Source of the DNA: Desulfurococcales archaeon
GTDB taxonomy: Archaea; Thermoproteota; Thermoprotei_A; Sulfolobales; Desulfurococcaceae
Assembly (NCBI GenBank): GCA_015520735.1
Contig: WAPN01000001.1
Span: 22,250 to 86,249 of the forward strand
Length of the DNA stretch: 64,000 nucleotides
Direction: 5' to 3'
Positions 1-9,577 of the stretch are shown in pieces. The position numbers were made by a program, and so were the translations under genes. Below the pieces are notes generated by a model, which made no database searches, had not been told where the DNA came from, and saw only the letters and a list, made by a program, of their open reading frames with translations. Numbering within the stretch: the first letter of the stretch is position 1; each line of letters begins with the position of its first letter.

Positions 1-1430
1 CTGATTATATCGATGGGCCGCGGGTTCTCGAGCCTTGTACTAAATTTGTGACGTGGAACGCCGACGAATACTGCGTACTTAACTCTCCAAGGTAGATCTA
101 TTCCGCGAACCATTACTCCATAATAAGTGGCTACACCGACAAGTACGTCTATTTCACCATTAGCGAATTGATCGAGTAGTTTGGCAGCTTTTTTGGCATG
201 GAACGCCTCAGCCTTGACCCCGTTCTGCCTTAGTAGCTCCGCAAGGTGTTCAGCATACTCGATGCCCCGTTCTACGGGTACGTAGACGAGCCCTCCATCG
301 CCAAGCCTTCGTATAATACTAGCTACTTCTTCATCCGCTGAACCAGAAATTTCCGTATAGGTGTCCACTATGTTTCTTATTGCTTCAGGCCTGCTACCTG
401 CTTCGAATCCGAGGAGTACTTTGAAGAGTTTGGGATAGATCCCTCTAGGCTTCCCTGTGGCGCTGGATACAAGGATTATCGTCTTTATCTTGTTTCTCGT
501 CTTTTCTACGTCTCGTTCTAGCTCTTTTAGGCGTCTTTCTAGTCTTTCTCTTTCATCTTCTTTTATTGGAAAGGCGAGCCGTTGCCTTAAACGGATATAT
601 TCGAGAGCATTCTGGATCTCTTCGTCGGAGACTCCGAGGATATAAAACAGTATTTTTATAGCTTTACCACTTCTTAGTATCGCATCAACGTCGTCTAGTG
701 CTATAAACGAGTACTTTTTGCCTATTAGTTCCCGGTAGTTCTTGTGCATGAACATACTAGTTGAGAGGAGGATATCGAAATCTCCCTTCCTGATAGCATC
801 CATATATTCTTCTTTCTTCTTCCTTTGGATCTTGCCATGGAATGTTATTATTTTCAGACACTTCTGATCATTTTCTTCGTCACTACATAATTTAATACCA
901 GCATTGTTGGCCATCATCTCTAAACGCTTCTCTGCTTGGAGGAGCAGTGGTGTTGTAGGAAATACTAGGTAGCATTTCGGCCTGTCCAAGCGGTTGGCTC
1001 TATGAGAATGAATATTTTTCTTTGCCAGGTAAAGCGCTGTTGCGAGGGCAAACATTGTTTTGCCCATGCCTGTCGGCGCTATAATGCTGAAGGATTTACC
1101 CTTTAATACTCTCTTGGCCCACGTACGTTGTGCACTCCAGAATCTATAGCCCCTTGTTGCTTTCTTAAAGAAACGTTCAAATTCCTGTACCTTTTCATTA
1201 AATACATGTAATTTTCTTAAACCTTTAGGCTTGGACACATTTTCATAATATGTTTTAATAATATATGAATAATCTTTGTTAACTATCTCCTTCTTTATCT
1301 TAACAAATACTTGTGAAGGAAGACATTTCTGGCAGGGTGCCTTATATATTAATCTCATATCATTATTTATGCCTTCACAATTAGGACAAGAATATCTATA
1401 GTATCCATGAACTCTCATTGGGTTCATCAT
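1..1430 (-). CDS. rgy: Reverse gyrase, N-terminal helicase part (runs off left edge)
   Basis: Reverse gyrase introduces positive supercoils and is the hallmark enzyme of hyperthermophiles. About 476 residues are visible and the frame is open to the window edge, so the helicase C-terminal part and the topoisomerase half lie outside. Residues 15-36 form a zinc finger CX2C-X14-CX2C, as at the N-terminus of reverse gyrases. Walker A APTGMGKT lies near residue 115 and the DEAD-box equivalent DDVD near 246. The last part reads VRGIDLPWRVKYAVFVGVP, typical of the family. The start is the ATG at 1430, because an in-frame stop lies five codons upstream and the intervening codons are not starts. A TATA-like box is at 1471-1480. 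Confidence 0.95.
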   Translation of the reverse strand, partial: MMNPMRVHGYYRYSCPNCEGINNDMRLIYKAPCQKCLPSQVFVKIKKEIVNKDYSYIIKTYYENVSKPKGLRKLHVFNEKVQEFERFFKKATRGYRFWSAQRTWAKRVLKGKSFSIIAPTGMGKTMFALATALYLAKKNIHSHRANRLDRPKCYLVFPTTPLLLQAEKRLEMMANNAGIKLCSDEENDQKCLKIITFHGKIQRKKKEEYMDAIRKGDFDILLSTSMFMHKNYRELIGKKYSFIALDDVDAILRSGKAIKILFYILGVSDEEIQNALEYIRLRQRLAFPIKEDERERLERRLKELERDVEKTRNKIKTIILVSSATGKPRGIYPKLFKVLLGFEAGSRPEAIRNIVDTYTEISGSADEEVASIIRRLGDGGLVYVPVERGIEYAEHLAELLRQNGVKAEAFHAKKAAKLLDQFANGEIDVLVGVATYYGVMVRGIDLPWRVKYAVFVGVPRHKFSTRLENPRPIDII

Positions 1431-1531
1431 TTTATGGTCAACCTATAAAATATCTAGGCGTAAACGAACGATATAAAAAGATAGCTTCTAAGTTGTGGGC
1501 TCATGATTTCTAAGTAGTGGATAGCACATTA

Positions 1532-2287
1532 TCATGTTTGTTCGAATACTGCTGATGCACCATGTATTCTCAGTACTTTGTTATGATATATTATTATGCC
1601 CTTATCGGTTATCTCGAACGGATGCCTCTTCATACTGTGCTTAGTGCCTCTCATTTTCCATACTATGATACTTCGCATTAGTTCTCCATTGAACTCATTG
1701 AGATCAAGCCTAACTATACCGTCTGCAGCATGTTCTACCCCGGGGCCTCCGAATCCTCTTTCTGTGACGCTGACCTGAGATATTAGTATGGACGTTGTTC
1801 CTAGACCCGATAATACTCTCTTAAGTAGTAATACCACGCTCCTAGCCACGCTTGGCTTGGTCAGGTATAGTGTTGAAACCGAATCAATTACTACTCTCAT
1901 AGCCCCTACATCACGTATCGCTGCCTTGAGAACATCTATTAGTTCACCAACGTCAGTGGGGTCTCTTACAACGTATTTCTCTCTTTTTGCAGCTTCCCCT
2001 ATTCCTCCCGTAAATGCGTCTACGATGGCGAAATATCCTTGTTGCTCATAGGATCTAATGTCCCATCCGAACTGGCGCATATTTATTCTTACTTGTACTG
2101 GGTGCTCCTCTAATGCAACATAAACCCCAGGTTCGCCCATTTGTAATCCATTCCATAAATATTGTTGCCCGAATATAGTCTTGCCAGTCCCGGGACCACC
2201 ACTAAGCAGTACAATGTTGCGCTTTGGTATTCCTCCATACACTATCTCATCGAATCCCGGTATGCCTGTCTTGACTCTCTCGACCAT
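1532..2287 (-). CDS. KaiC-like RecA-superfamily ATPase
   Basis: Single-domain KaiC-family ATPase of 251 residues. The Walker A motif GGPGTGKT is at residues 30-37, an EE pair (VALEEHP) follows near residue 58, and the Walker B strand [12 protein letters not shown] is near 130. Archaeal single-domain KaiC proteins are widespread and mostly uncharacterised; some act in signalling, recombination or archaellum-type assembly. The ATG start has AGGTGAT at 2291-2297 as ribosome binding site. The gene is divergent from cdc48. A second paralogue lies at 7239-8063, so two KaiC-like genes bracket cdc48 and tmcA. The specific role cannot be read from the sequence. Confidence 0.85.
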   Translation of the reverse strand: MVERVKTGIPGFDEIVYGGIPKRNIVLLSGGPGTGKTIFGQQYLWNGLQMGEPGVYVALEEHPVQVRINMRQFGWDIRSYEQQGYFAIVDAFTGGIGEAAKREKYVVRDPTDVGELIDVLKAAIRDVGAMRVVIDSVSTLYLTKPSVARSVVLLLKRVLSGLGTTSILISQVSVTERGFGGPGVEHAADGIVRLDLNEFNGELMRSIIVWKMRGTKHSMKRHPFEITDKGIIIYHNKVLRIHGASAVFEQT

Positions 2288-2420
2288 GGTATCACCTGTT
2301 TTTCATTTTCACCTTATACTTTTAATCAATTATATACTTCTCTCACACATATTATACTCTTATAGGTGTTATTTAGTAATTTCCAAATATCATAATAATG
2401 TTTCATATTATGAGACAAGA

Positions 2421-2430
2421 TTATATAAAG
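2421..2430 (+). promoter_or_regulatory. TATA box of the cdc48 gene
   Basis: TTATATAAAG is a near-consensus archaeal TATA box. Transcription would start around 2450, leaving a leader of about 45 bases that contains the strong Shine-Dalgarno AGGAGGT at 2478-2484. Confidence 0.6.
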
Positions 2431-2494
2431 AGGTATAGTATTACAATAATAGGAATGGTTCCATAAAATAATACAGAAGGAGGTTTCGTATGAG

Positions 2495-4687
2495 GTGTTC
2501 AGAATGGTGGGAGAAAGAGAAGTAAGACTAAGAGTCATGGAGGCGAGACAGAGAGATGTAGGCAGAAAGATCGCTAGGATAAGTAGAAGGACTATGCAAA
2601 AGCTTGGCGTATCAACGGGCGATTTCATTGAGATCACGGGGCCTAAGGGGAGTATTATTGCACAGGTATGGCCAGCATACCCGGAGGACGAGGGGAAGGA
2701 AGCCATTAGAATGGACGGCTATATGAGAGCGGCAATAGGTGTTGGTGTAGGCGACATAGTAACTGTCAGAAAGACCAGAGTAGAGCCAGCCGCAAGGGTC
2801 GTACTAGCACCAACTGAGCCGATAAGGTTTGGACCGGACTTCGTCGAATATGTTAAACAGTTCCTCATAAGGAAGCCGATAAGCCGTGGAGAAGAAATAA
2901 TCATACCAGTATTTGGAGCAACCATAAAGCTAGTAGTCGTATCGGCACAGCCGAGCTATAGGGTCTACGTTACCGATTCCACTGAGATAGAGATCAAGGA
3001 AGAGCCAGTCCAGAAGGAAGTGATCGAAAGAGCCAAGAGAATCCCCAAGGTCACATGGGAGGACATAGGTGATCTCGAAGAGGCCAAGCAGAAAATAAGA
3101 GAAATAGTAGAGCTACCACTTAAGCATCCGGAGCTATTCAAACATCTCGGCATCGAGCCGCCTAAAGGCATACTGTTGTTCGGACCACCGGGTACTGGTA
3201 AAACGCTATTAGCGAAAGCACTAGCGAATGAGATTGGAGCATACTTCATAGTAATCAACGGACCAGAGATAATGAGTAAGTTTTACGGCGAGTCGGAGCA
3301 GAGGCTCAGAGAGATATTCAAGGAAGCCGAGGAGAACGCTCCAGCGATAATATTTATCGACGAGATAGACAGCATAGCTCCTAAGAGAGAAGAAGTTACG
3401 GGAGAAGTAGAGAAGAGAGTTGTATCACAGCTATTAACACTAATGGATGGGCTAAAAGAGCGGGGCAAAGTAATCGTTATAGGAGCAACTAACAGGCCAG
3501 ACGCCCTTGATCCAGCGCTGAGAAGGCCGGGCAGATTCGACCGTGAAATCGAGATACCGCCGCCCGACAAGAGGGCTCGAAGAGAGATATTGGCCGTACA
3601 TACCAGGAACATGCCATTAGACGATGACGTTGACCTCAATAAGATAGCCGAGATGACCCATGGATACACGGGAGCAGACTTAGCAGCATTGGTCAAAGAA
3701 GCAGCACTAGCAGCACTAAGAAGATTCATGAAAGAGGGAAAGATCGATATCAGCCAATCGATACCACCCGATAAGCTGAGAAAACTAAAGGTTAAGATGA
3801 ACGATTTCCTAGAAGCACTTAAATACGTACAGCCAACCCTGATCAGAGAGATCTATGTAGAAGTTCCTGAGGTGCACTGGGACGACATTGGTGGCTTAGA
3901 GAATGTGAAGCAACAATTAAGAGAAGCCGTTGAATGGCCTATGAAGAACCCAAAGGTATTCGAAGAAATGGGTATAGAGCCGCCTAAAGGCATACTGTTG
4001 TTCGGACCACCGGGTACTGGTAAGACTTTGTTGGCTAAGGCTGTTGCTACTGAGAGCGGCGCCAACTTCATAGCGGTAAGAGGGCCAGAAATCCTAAGCA
4101 AATGGGTAGGAGAATCAGAAAAAGCGATAAGACAAATATTCAGGAGGGCACGTCAGGTAGCACCAGCGATCATATTCTTCGACGAGATAGATAGTATAGC
4201 ACCAGCAAGAGGCTATAGACACGACACTAGTGGTGTGACAGACAGAATAGTTAACCAGCTACTAACAGAGCTAGACGGAATAGAGCCTCTCAGAAGAGTT
4301 GTAGTAATAGCAGCCACCAACAGACCCGACATAGTCGATCCAGCACTTCTCAGGCCGGGCAGATTCGATAGACTCATCTACGTACCACCGCCAGACTTCA
4401 AAGCCAGGCTAGAGATCTTCAAGGTGCACACGCGGAAGATGCCACTGGCAGATGACGTCAATCTCGAAGAACTTGCCAAAATAACTGAAGGATACACAGG
4501 TGCGGATATAGCAGCGGTCTGTAGAGAAGCAGCAATAATCGCTCTACGCGAAGAATTCAAGGTGAGACCAGTACAGATGAAACACTTCCTCAAGGCATTG
4601 AAAATAGTACCGCCAAGCCTCACCAAGGGAGACATCGAGAGATACGAGAAGATGTCCAGAGAACTAAAACGTATGATCGTAGGCTAA
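2495..4687 (+). CDS. cdc48: Cdc48/p97/VAT AAA+ ATPase
   Basis: Archaeal Cdc48 (VAT), a hexameric unfoldase that feeds proteins to the proteasome and remodels complexes. The protein has 730 residues, the normal family length: an N-domain with double-psi barrel (about 1-185), then D1 with Walker A GPPGTGKT near 230 and Walker B FIDEID near 287, then D2 with Walker A near 503 and FFDEID near 560. The GTG at 2495 is 10 bases after AGGAGGT; the in-frame ATG at 2504 is 20 bases away and less likely. The DNA around the two Walker A motifs is identical for 47 bases (3155-3201 and 3977-4023), which suggests gene conversion between the two domains. Confidence 0.97.
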   Translation: MFRMVGEREVRLRVMEARQRDVGRKIARISRRTMQKLGVSTGDFIEITGPKGSIIAQVWPAYPEDEGKEAIRMDGYMRAAIGVGVGDIVTVRKTRVEPAARVVLAPTEPIRFGPDFVEYVKQFLIRKPISRGEEIIIPVFGATIKLVVVSAQPSYRVYVTDSTEIEIKEEPVQKEVIERAKRIPKVTWEDIGDLEEAKQKIREIVELPLKHPELFKHLGIEPPKGILLFGPPGTGKTLLAKALANEIGAYFIVINGPEIMSKFYGESEQRLREIFKEAEENAPAIIFIDEIDSIAPKREEVTGEVEKRVVSQLLTLMDGLKERGKVIVIGATNRPDALDPALRRPGRFDREIEIPPPDKRARREILAVHTRNMPLDDDVDLNKIAEMTHGYTGADLAALVKEAALAALRRFMKEGKIDISQSIPPDKLRKLKVKMNDFLEALKYVQPTLIREIYVEVPEVHWDDIGGLENVKQQLREAVEWPMKNPKVFEEMGIEPPKGILLFGPPGTGKTLLAKAVATESGANFIAVRGPEILSKWVGESEKAIRQIFRRARQVAPAIIFFDEIDSIAPARGYRHDTSGVTDRIVNQLLTELDGIEPLRRVVVIAATNRPDIVDPALLRPGRFDRLIYVPPPDFKARLEIFKVHTRKMPLADDVNLEELAKITEGYTGADIAAVCREAAIIALREEFKVRPVQMKHFLKALKIVPPSLTKGDIERYEKMSRELKRMIVG

Positions 4688-4805
4688 AATGTTTTATACA
4701 TAAACCTAACTCGAATCCTTATTTTTCCACCTAATCCATACATTATCAGCGCTATATGCAGAAAACTAGATAAATAGGAAACAGTATGTTTATGGTGTAC
4801 TTGTA

Positions 4806-7256
4806 ATGACCACAACGAAGTTTCCATCATCATTTACGAGATTCCTACGCGAATTAGGGAAAAGCGTTGGTTTCTTGGTACAGAACAAGTACAGAGCTAT
4901 GATTGTACTATCTGGAAGTGATCCGGAGAAACTCGGTTTATTCGCAGCAAAGACCATAATGTATTATGAGAAACAGCGTCACAAATATGATAAACAAAAA
5001 CAGTATAAGGGGCTCTACGTATTCCATGACGAATTCGACGATGCTGTTCTACAGAAGCAAGTATTTGAAGAGAGCATTCTAGATAAATCAAAATATACAA
5101 TATTTAAGTACACTGTCTACGAGGTCAGCGAGAAATACCTCGGCTCGACATTCTCGTTCCTAGTCATGGATCTGACAAAAGATCTAAAGCCAAATGATCT
5201 CGGAAGACTAATCGGGATAGTAGAAGGTGGCGGCCTCATAATACTTCTCGTCCCACCATGGAAGAAATGGGATAATATAATGACCATATTCAAGAGAAAC
5301 CTTACTGTCCCACAGTTCCCCGAACCTAGACATATATTCATTAAATGGGTGAAAGAGAAGCTTCTCGAATTTGAAGGCATAGGAATATACGATGTTGATA
5401 CCAGGAAAACCATTAAGAAGTACTCCAAGCCTCTAGGCCAGGCTAGAGGCACCAAGAAAATATCTATTCCTCAGAAGACATTATTCCCAAAAATAGTATA
5501 CGAGAAAGCACTTACACAGGATCAGGTAGAAATAATCAAGCTCATGGAACAACTCTACGAAAAGCCGAAACATGGAAAGAAGAGAGTAATAGTGATCACC
5601 GCTGATAGAGGGAGGGGTAAATCATGTGCAGTAGGAATAGGTGCTGTTGGATTAATCCATATGTTGAAGAAAGTGAAGCCTAAGCCAAGAATCCTCATAA
5701 CCGCGCCGAGACCCAGCAATGTACAAAGCCTGATGATGCTGGCTCGCACAGTCCTTGATGCGCTAGGCTACGACTACAAGGCGATAAAGCGGGAAGGTAA
5801 TGTGATCGAACTCAGAGGAGAACGGTTTAGCATAGAGTACTGGGAACCGATAAACATACCTAGGATACGTGGAGACATAGTAATAGTAGATGAGGCAGCT
5901 GGAATCCCTGTCCCAATGCTACACAGGATATGGCGGGCACATAGCAGGCTCGTCTTTTCAACAACAATACACGGCTATGAAGGAGCCGGTCGAGGCTTCA
6001 GTGTAAGATTTCTCAAGAAACTCGAAGAAGACAAGAAGACCATACTGTACAAATACGAGATGACAGAACCTATACGATACAGTGCCGACGACCCAATCGA
6101 GAAGTGGCAGTTCAAAACACTCCTACTAGACGCTGAACCAGCGGAGCTTACACAAGAGGATCTCGAGGACATAAAGAATAAGGATCTCATATATGTGGAA
6201 TACGACCCCGCTTACCTCTTCAGCAAAGAAGGAGAAGAAGAGCTCCGCCAGCTGTTCGGAATATATGTCCTAGCCCACTATAGAAACGAGCCAGATGACC
6301 TGGGAATGATTGCTGATGCGCCACACCATATTGTCAGAGCAGTGAAGACCAGACACGGAAAAATAGTCTGTGCACTACAGATAGCATGCGAGGGCAGGAT
6401 AGACGAAGAACTAGCCAAAGAGCTACTTAAAGGAGGAAAAATACCTGGCAACATAATTCCCGACAGGTTTCTGAAACACGCTAGATACGTAGATTTCGCG
6501 AAACTCTTCGGCTTAAGGATAGTGCGAATAGCAACACATCCCGATGTGCAGGGAAAAGGAATAGGTAGTTGGGGCCTGGAAAAAGTCGAAAAGGAGGCTA
6601 GAGAAAAGGGGTATGATTGGATCGCAGCAGGATTCGGCGTTAACCCTGAGCTTCTCAGATTCTGGATCAAGAATGATTTCATACCGGTTCATATAAGCCC
6701 CGACCGTAATCCTGTAAGCGGAGAATACACACTATTGGTAATCAAGCCGATAAGCAGTGAAGCCGAGAAAATGGTCATTATGGCTAACAAGGAGTTCAAG
6801 CTGAAACTGCTTGATAGTTTACCAGTAAATTATCAAGATATGGAGATAGAAGTCGCGCTACAGCTGCTCTCCTCTGGTGAACCAATACTCGATGATATCC
6901 CCGAACACATCTTCTCGCCTGTACAGCTTGAGCGTCTATGGGTTTACTGCATGGGGCCAATGACTTTTGAGGCAGCCGCTGACCTAATGAATAAGATCGC
7001 AAAGATACATTGGCTCGTTCCGAAAGATAAGAGGCCTGAACTCTCCAAGATCCGTGAAGTAATCCTTATCGGTAAGGCACTACAGGGCAGGACATGGGAA
7101 GAGCTACGGGAGCAGTACAGCGTTCTTCTAAAAGACCTCCATGCGTTCGCCCATGATATAGCATGTCGTTACTTCAGATTTCTCACAAAGCTAGATCCTA
7201 CCGCTTATGAGCCTGGTATAAAAGAGACGGACTATGACCTAAACATTATCGTCTAG
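4806..7256 (+). CDS. tmcA: TmcA/Nat10-family RNA cytidine acetyltransferase (first copy)
   Basis: ATP- and acetyl-CoA-dependent enzyme that makes N4-acetylcytidine in tRNA and, in hyperthermophilic archaea, at many rRNA and tRNA sites. It has 816 residues: an N-terminal DUF1726-like region, a helicase-like module with Walker A DRGRGKS near 260 and VDEAAG near 361, and a GNAT domain with the acetyl-CoA loop QGKGIG near 583, followed by the tRNA-binding tail. A TATA-like sequence at 4767-4778 puts the transcription start only a few bases before the ATG, so the mRNA is almost leaderless. It ends 18 bases inside the convergent KaiC-like gene. A second, divergent copy sits at 52788-54863. Confidence 0.95.
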   Translation: MTTTKFPSSFTRFLRELGKSVGFLVQNKYRAMIVLSGSDPEKLGLFAAKTIMYYEKQRHKYDKQKQYKGLYVFHDEFDDAVLQKQVFEESILDKSKYTIFKYTVYEVSEKYLGSTFSFLVMDLTKDLKPNDLGRLIGIVEGGGLIILLVPPWKKWDNIMTIFKRNLTVPQFPEPRHIFIKWVKEKLLEFEGIGIYDVDTRKTIKKYSKPLGQARGTKKISIPQKTLFPKIVYEKALTQDQVEIIKLMEQLYEKPKHGKKRVIVITADRGRGKSCAVGIGAVGLIHMLKKVKPKPRILITAPRPSNVQSLMMLARTVLDALGYDYKAIKREGNVIELRGERFSIEYWEPINIPRIRGDIVIVDEAAGIPVPMLHRIWRAHSRLVFSTTIHGYEGAGRGFSVRFLKKLEEDKKTILYKYEMTEPIRYSADDPIEKWQFKTLLLDAEPAELTQEDLEDIKNKDLIYVEYDPAYLFSKEGEEELRQLFGIYVLAHYRNEPDDLGMIADAPHHIVRAVKTRHGKIVCALQIACEGRIDEELAKELLKGGKIPGNIIPDRFLKHARYVDFAKLFGLRIVRIATHPDVQGKGIGSWGLEKVEKEAREKGYDWIAAGFGVNPELLRFWIKNDFIPVHISPDRNPVSGEYTLLVIKPISSEAEKMVIMANKEFKLKLLDSLPVNYQDMEIEVALQLLSSGEPILDDIPEHIFSPVQLERLWVYCMGPMTFEAAADLMNKIAKIHWLVPKDKRPELSKIREVILIGKALQGRTWEELREQYSVLLKDLHAFAHDIACRYFRFLTKLDPTAYEPGIKETDYDLNIIV

Positions 7257-8063
7257 TTCCTCAATATCAGTTGATGAGAGCTCTTGCTCTTTTTTAAGTT
7301 GTGCCTGTATGATTTTTCTTATTACCGATGATGGCAGCATAATATCCTCTCTCGTAGCGTTATATGGGCCTTTAACAATTATGCCCTTACCGTTAACGAT
7401 ATCGATCTCATAGACTCTCTTATCATGGTCTGTTTGCCTCATTTTCTCAATGATCAGAAATCTTCTGAGGTACCCGCCCATTATTTTCTTTCTGAACCTG
7501 ATTATTCCATCAGCAACATGCTCTATACCGAATCCGAATCCTAGGCTTGTCGTTACAGCATATTGGCTTGTCAATATCATTGTTAAGTCCCACTTTGAGA
7601 GTCTACGTTTTATGACATAACTGTACTTTCTAGCCATAGCGGGTTTATCTAGCCAGAAGGCGCTCATGGAATCTATCACGAGTCTTGCATGTCCATAGCC
7701 TAGAGTCCTCTTAGCATCCATTATCTTCGATATAAGTTCTTCCACGGTAAGTTCTCTCAGACTCCAGGGATCACCATGCTCACCCATTAGGGCATCAATG
7801 ATTATCAATTCTCCCCTACGCACAGCATCTCTGAACTTGAAGCCGAACATCTCTGCTTGTCTGATAACACTTTCACGCGATTCCTCGGTAGTCACGTATA
7901 TGCCTTTCTCACCATTCTTTATACCAGCAGCTATGAAGTGTAAAGAGAATATTGTTTTGCCTGTACCTGGCTCACCTACAACCGCTATTGTGAAGCCCCG
8001 GGGTATGCCTCCCTTAAGCATCCCGTCTATCTCGGAGATACCTGTTGACAGCCTCTCGATCAT
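7239..8063 (-). CDS. KaiC-like RecA-superfamily ATPase (second copy)
   Basis: KaiC-family ATPase of 274 residues with Walker A GEPGTGKT at 30-37, the TTEE pair near 60 and Walker B ARLVIDSMSAFWL near 128. It is translated directly after the orphan gene at 8063-8356: the stop codon of that gene and this ATG share one base (TAATG). Its 3' end overlaps tmcA by 18 bases in convergent orientation. It is clearly related to, but not a recent duplicate of, the protein at 1532-2287. The C-terminal tail (about 240-274) is charged and probably flexible. Function unknown. Confidence 0.85.
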   Translation of the reverse strand: MIERLSTGISEIDGMLKGGIPRGFTIAVVGEPGTGKTIFSLHFIAAGIKNGEKGIYVTTEESRESVIRQAEMFGFKFRDAVRRGELIIIDALMGEHGDPWSLRELTVEELISKIMDAKRTLGYGHARLVIDSMSAFWLDKPAMARKYSYVIKRRLSKWDLTMILTSQYAVTTSLGFGFGIEHVADGIIRFRKKIMGGYLRRFLIIEKMRQTDHDKRVYEIDIVNGKGIIVKGPYNATREDIMLPSSVIRKIIQAQLKKEQELSSTDIEELDDNV

Positions 8064-8356
8064 TAAATACCCCCATGAATTACTGACCTATACTCCCTTA
8101 TATTGATCTTATAGCCAGGGAAAACTTCTTTTACGACAGGCAAAACCATTGATAATACCTTATTGCATAGTTCACCGCCTGAGTCAACATAGACCCTTAC
8201 ACATATCTCGTTATACCCTGGATAAACATGGACTCCTAAAACCATGTGTTCACCGTACATTATTCTATAGCTGTATGAATGGCGCGAGACATAGATGCCC
8301 TGTCCAAGCAACTCAAACACGAACTTATCAAGTTTTTCTCTATTAATCCAGCCCAT
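8063..8356 (-). CDS. Small orphan protein coupled to a KaiC-like ATPase
   Basis: A protein of 97 residues that I do not recognise. It has no transmembrane segment or metal motif and looks like a compact alpha/beta domain with two cysteines. The ATG at 8356 is preferred over the GTG at 8365 because AGGTG (8363-8367) stands six bases before it. The one-base TAATG overlap with the downstream KaiC-like gene implies translational coupling and a shared role. A TATA-like stretch at about 8370-8384 lies between this gene and the opposite-strand sRNA/ubiX unit and could serve both directions. Confidence 0.6.
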   Translation of the reverse strand: MGWINREKLDKFVFELLGQGIYVSRHSYSYRIMYGEHMVLGVHVYPGYNEICVRVYVDSGGELCNKVLSMVLPVVKEVFPGYKINIREYRSVIHGGI

Positions 8357-8406
8357 ATCATACACCTAGTCAATAATATAAGAATACACCCGAATAATAC
8401 CAATCA

Positions 8407-8470
8407 TAGAAATGATGTAGCTCGAAAGGGCTGAGACTAAAGCATGATGAGCCCGCGCAGGTCTGATCAT
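8407..8470 (+). ncRNA. C/D box guide sRNA
   Basis: All four boxes of an archaeal C/D sRNA are in order and correctly spaced: C box ATGATGT (8412-8418, one mismatch to RTGATGA), a 12-base guide (8419-8430), D' box CTGA (8431-8434), a 9-base linker, C' box ATGATGA (8444-8450), a 12-base guide (8451-8462) and D box CTGA (8463-8466). Such RNAs bind L7Ae, Nop5 and fibrillarin and direct 2'-O-methylation of the target base paired five positions before D or D'. The complementary targets would be CCCTTTCGAGCT (D' guide) and ACCTGCGCGGGC (D guide), in rRNA or tRNA. A TATA-like box at 8372-8384 predicts a start near 8405. Confidence 0.85.
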
Positions 8471-8496
8471 TCACCCAATGTTTAGGTGGCTGACAT

Positions 8497-9093
8497 TTGA
8501 GAAAAGGCCTGGTTATAGGCGTTAGTGGTGCTAGCGGAGTAGTCTACACGTATGCTCTCCTAAGTAATATTGATCTGTTGAGCAAATACTATAAGAGAAT
8601 ATATATTATTGAGACAAAATTCGCCCGAAAAATCGCTGAGCATGAGATAGGTACAACAATTTCTACAATAGCACAGAGACAAGGGATTGATGTTTTCGAT
8701 GAGGATGATATGGACTCCATACTGGCAAGCTCGAGTAATCTAATCAATCACGACATGATCATAGTACCCTGTAGTCTTAATACAATTGCAAAACTAGCTC
8801 ATGGTATACAGGATAACTTGTTGCTCCGTACAGCCTTATCTATTATAAGGATGAAGGGCAAACTCGTAATCGTGTTTCGAGAAACACCTTTATCCCTTAT
8901 AGATCTGGAGAATCTAGCCAAACTAGCAAGGATTGGAGCGATTATTCTTCCAGCATCTCCTGCCTTTTACCATAAACCCGTAAGTATAAAAGACCTTATT
9001 GACTTTGTCGTTGGCAAAATACTAGATGTTCTTGATATTGAACACAATATTTATCGTCGCTGGAAAGGTCATCTAAACTCATCTATATCATAG
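8497..9093 (+). CDS. ubiX: UbiX-like flavin prenyltransferase
   Basis: A flavoprotein of the UbiX/Pad1 family, which attaches a prenyl group to FMN to make the cofactor of UbiD-type decarboxylases. The N-terminal GVSGASGVVYTY (8-19) is the FMN-phosphate loop, and NHDMIIVPCSLNTIAKLAHG matches the family's central motif. At 198 residues it has the usual length. The TTG start is set by AGGTGG at 8484-8489. The gene begins 30 bases after the C/D sRNA and appears to share its promoter, so the sRNA may lie in its 5' leader. The 3' end overlaps the convergent gene by 25 bases. Confidence 0.85.
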   Translation: MRKGLVIGVSGASGVVYTYALLSNIDLLSKYYKRIYIIETKFARKIAEHEIGTTISTIAQRQGIDVFDEDDMDSILASSSNLINHDMIIVPCSLNTIAKLAHGIQDNLLLRTALSIIRMKGKLVIVFRETPLSLIDLENLAKLARIGAIILPASPAFYHKPVSIKDLIDFVVGKILDVLDIEHNIYRRWKGHLNSSIS

Positions 9094-9485
9094 TCTTCTA
9101 TCTCCTCCATTTCTCTGAATAATTCTTCATCACTTGTTTCCTTACGTGTTTTCTCGAGTGCTTTCGCACATTTCCCGTCAGGTAACATCGAATTTAACCT
9201 GCATGCAGCATATTTGCACTCGGCGCCTATACACTCGCTTCCGGTTAGCCTACAATAAGCTACCTTCTTGATTTTGCCTCTGTACGACTTATTTACTACA
9301 ACCTTTGCCCTCTTAGTACATATGAAGAATGGACATAATGGATTACAATGTATACCTAGCGGCATCGGATACTGGGGCCTGAGAGGTCTAGGCTTATGAA
9401 ACTGTTCGCCTCTCCCCTCACGTTTATATGGTCGTCGGTAATCTCTATGGTATGGATTGTACTGCCTGGGCAATGCTTTTTTCAC
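9069..9485 (-). CDS. Cys-rich basic protein of unknown function
   Basis: A 138-residue protein with a basic, Arg/Tyr/Pro-rich N-terminal 40 residues, then a middle part with seven cysteines in spaced pairs (CNPLC, FIC, YCRLTGSEC, ECKYAAC) and an acidic C-terminal tail. The cysteine pattern suggests a metal-binding or iron-sulfur domain, and the basic arm suggests nucleic-acid or ribosome contact. Both are inference. The start is a GTG at 9485. It lies 92 bases after endA on the same strand and could be in the same transcript. I do not recognise the family. Confidence 0.65.
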   Translation of the reverse strand: MKKALPRQYNPYHRDYRRPYKREGRGEQFHKPRPLRPQYPMPLGIHCNPLCPFFICTKRAKVVVNKSYRGKIKKVAYCRLTGSECIGAECKYAACRLNSMLPDGKCAKALEKTRKETSDEELFREMEEIEDYDIDEFR

Positions 9486-9577
9486 CTAGTATTAGGGCGC
9501 AGTACATCTTTGATCTCATCGATATTTGACACCATACTATTATCTCGTAGGGAGGCTATTATTAATTATCTCTTATG

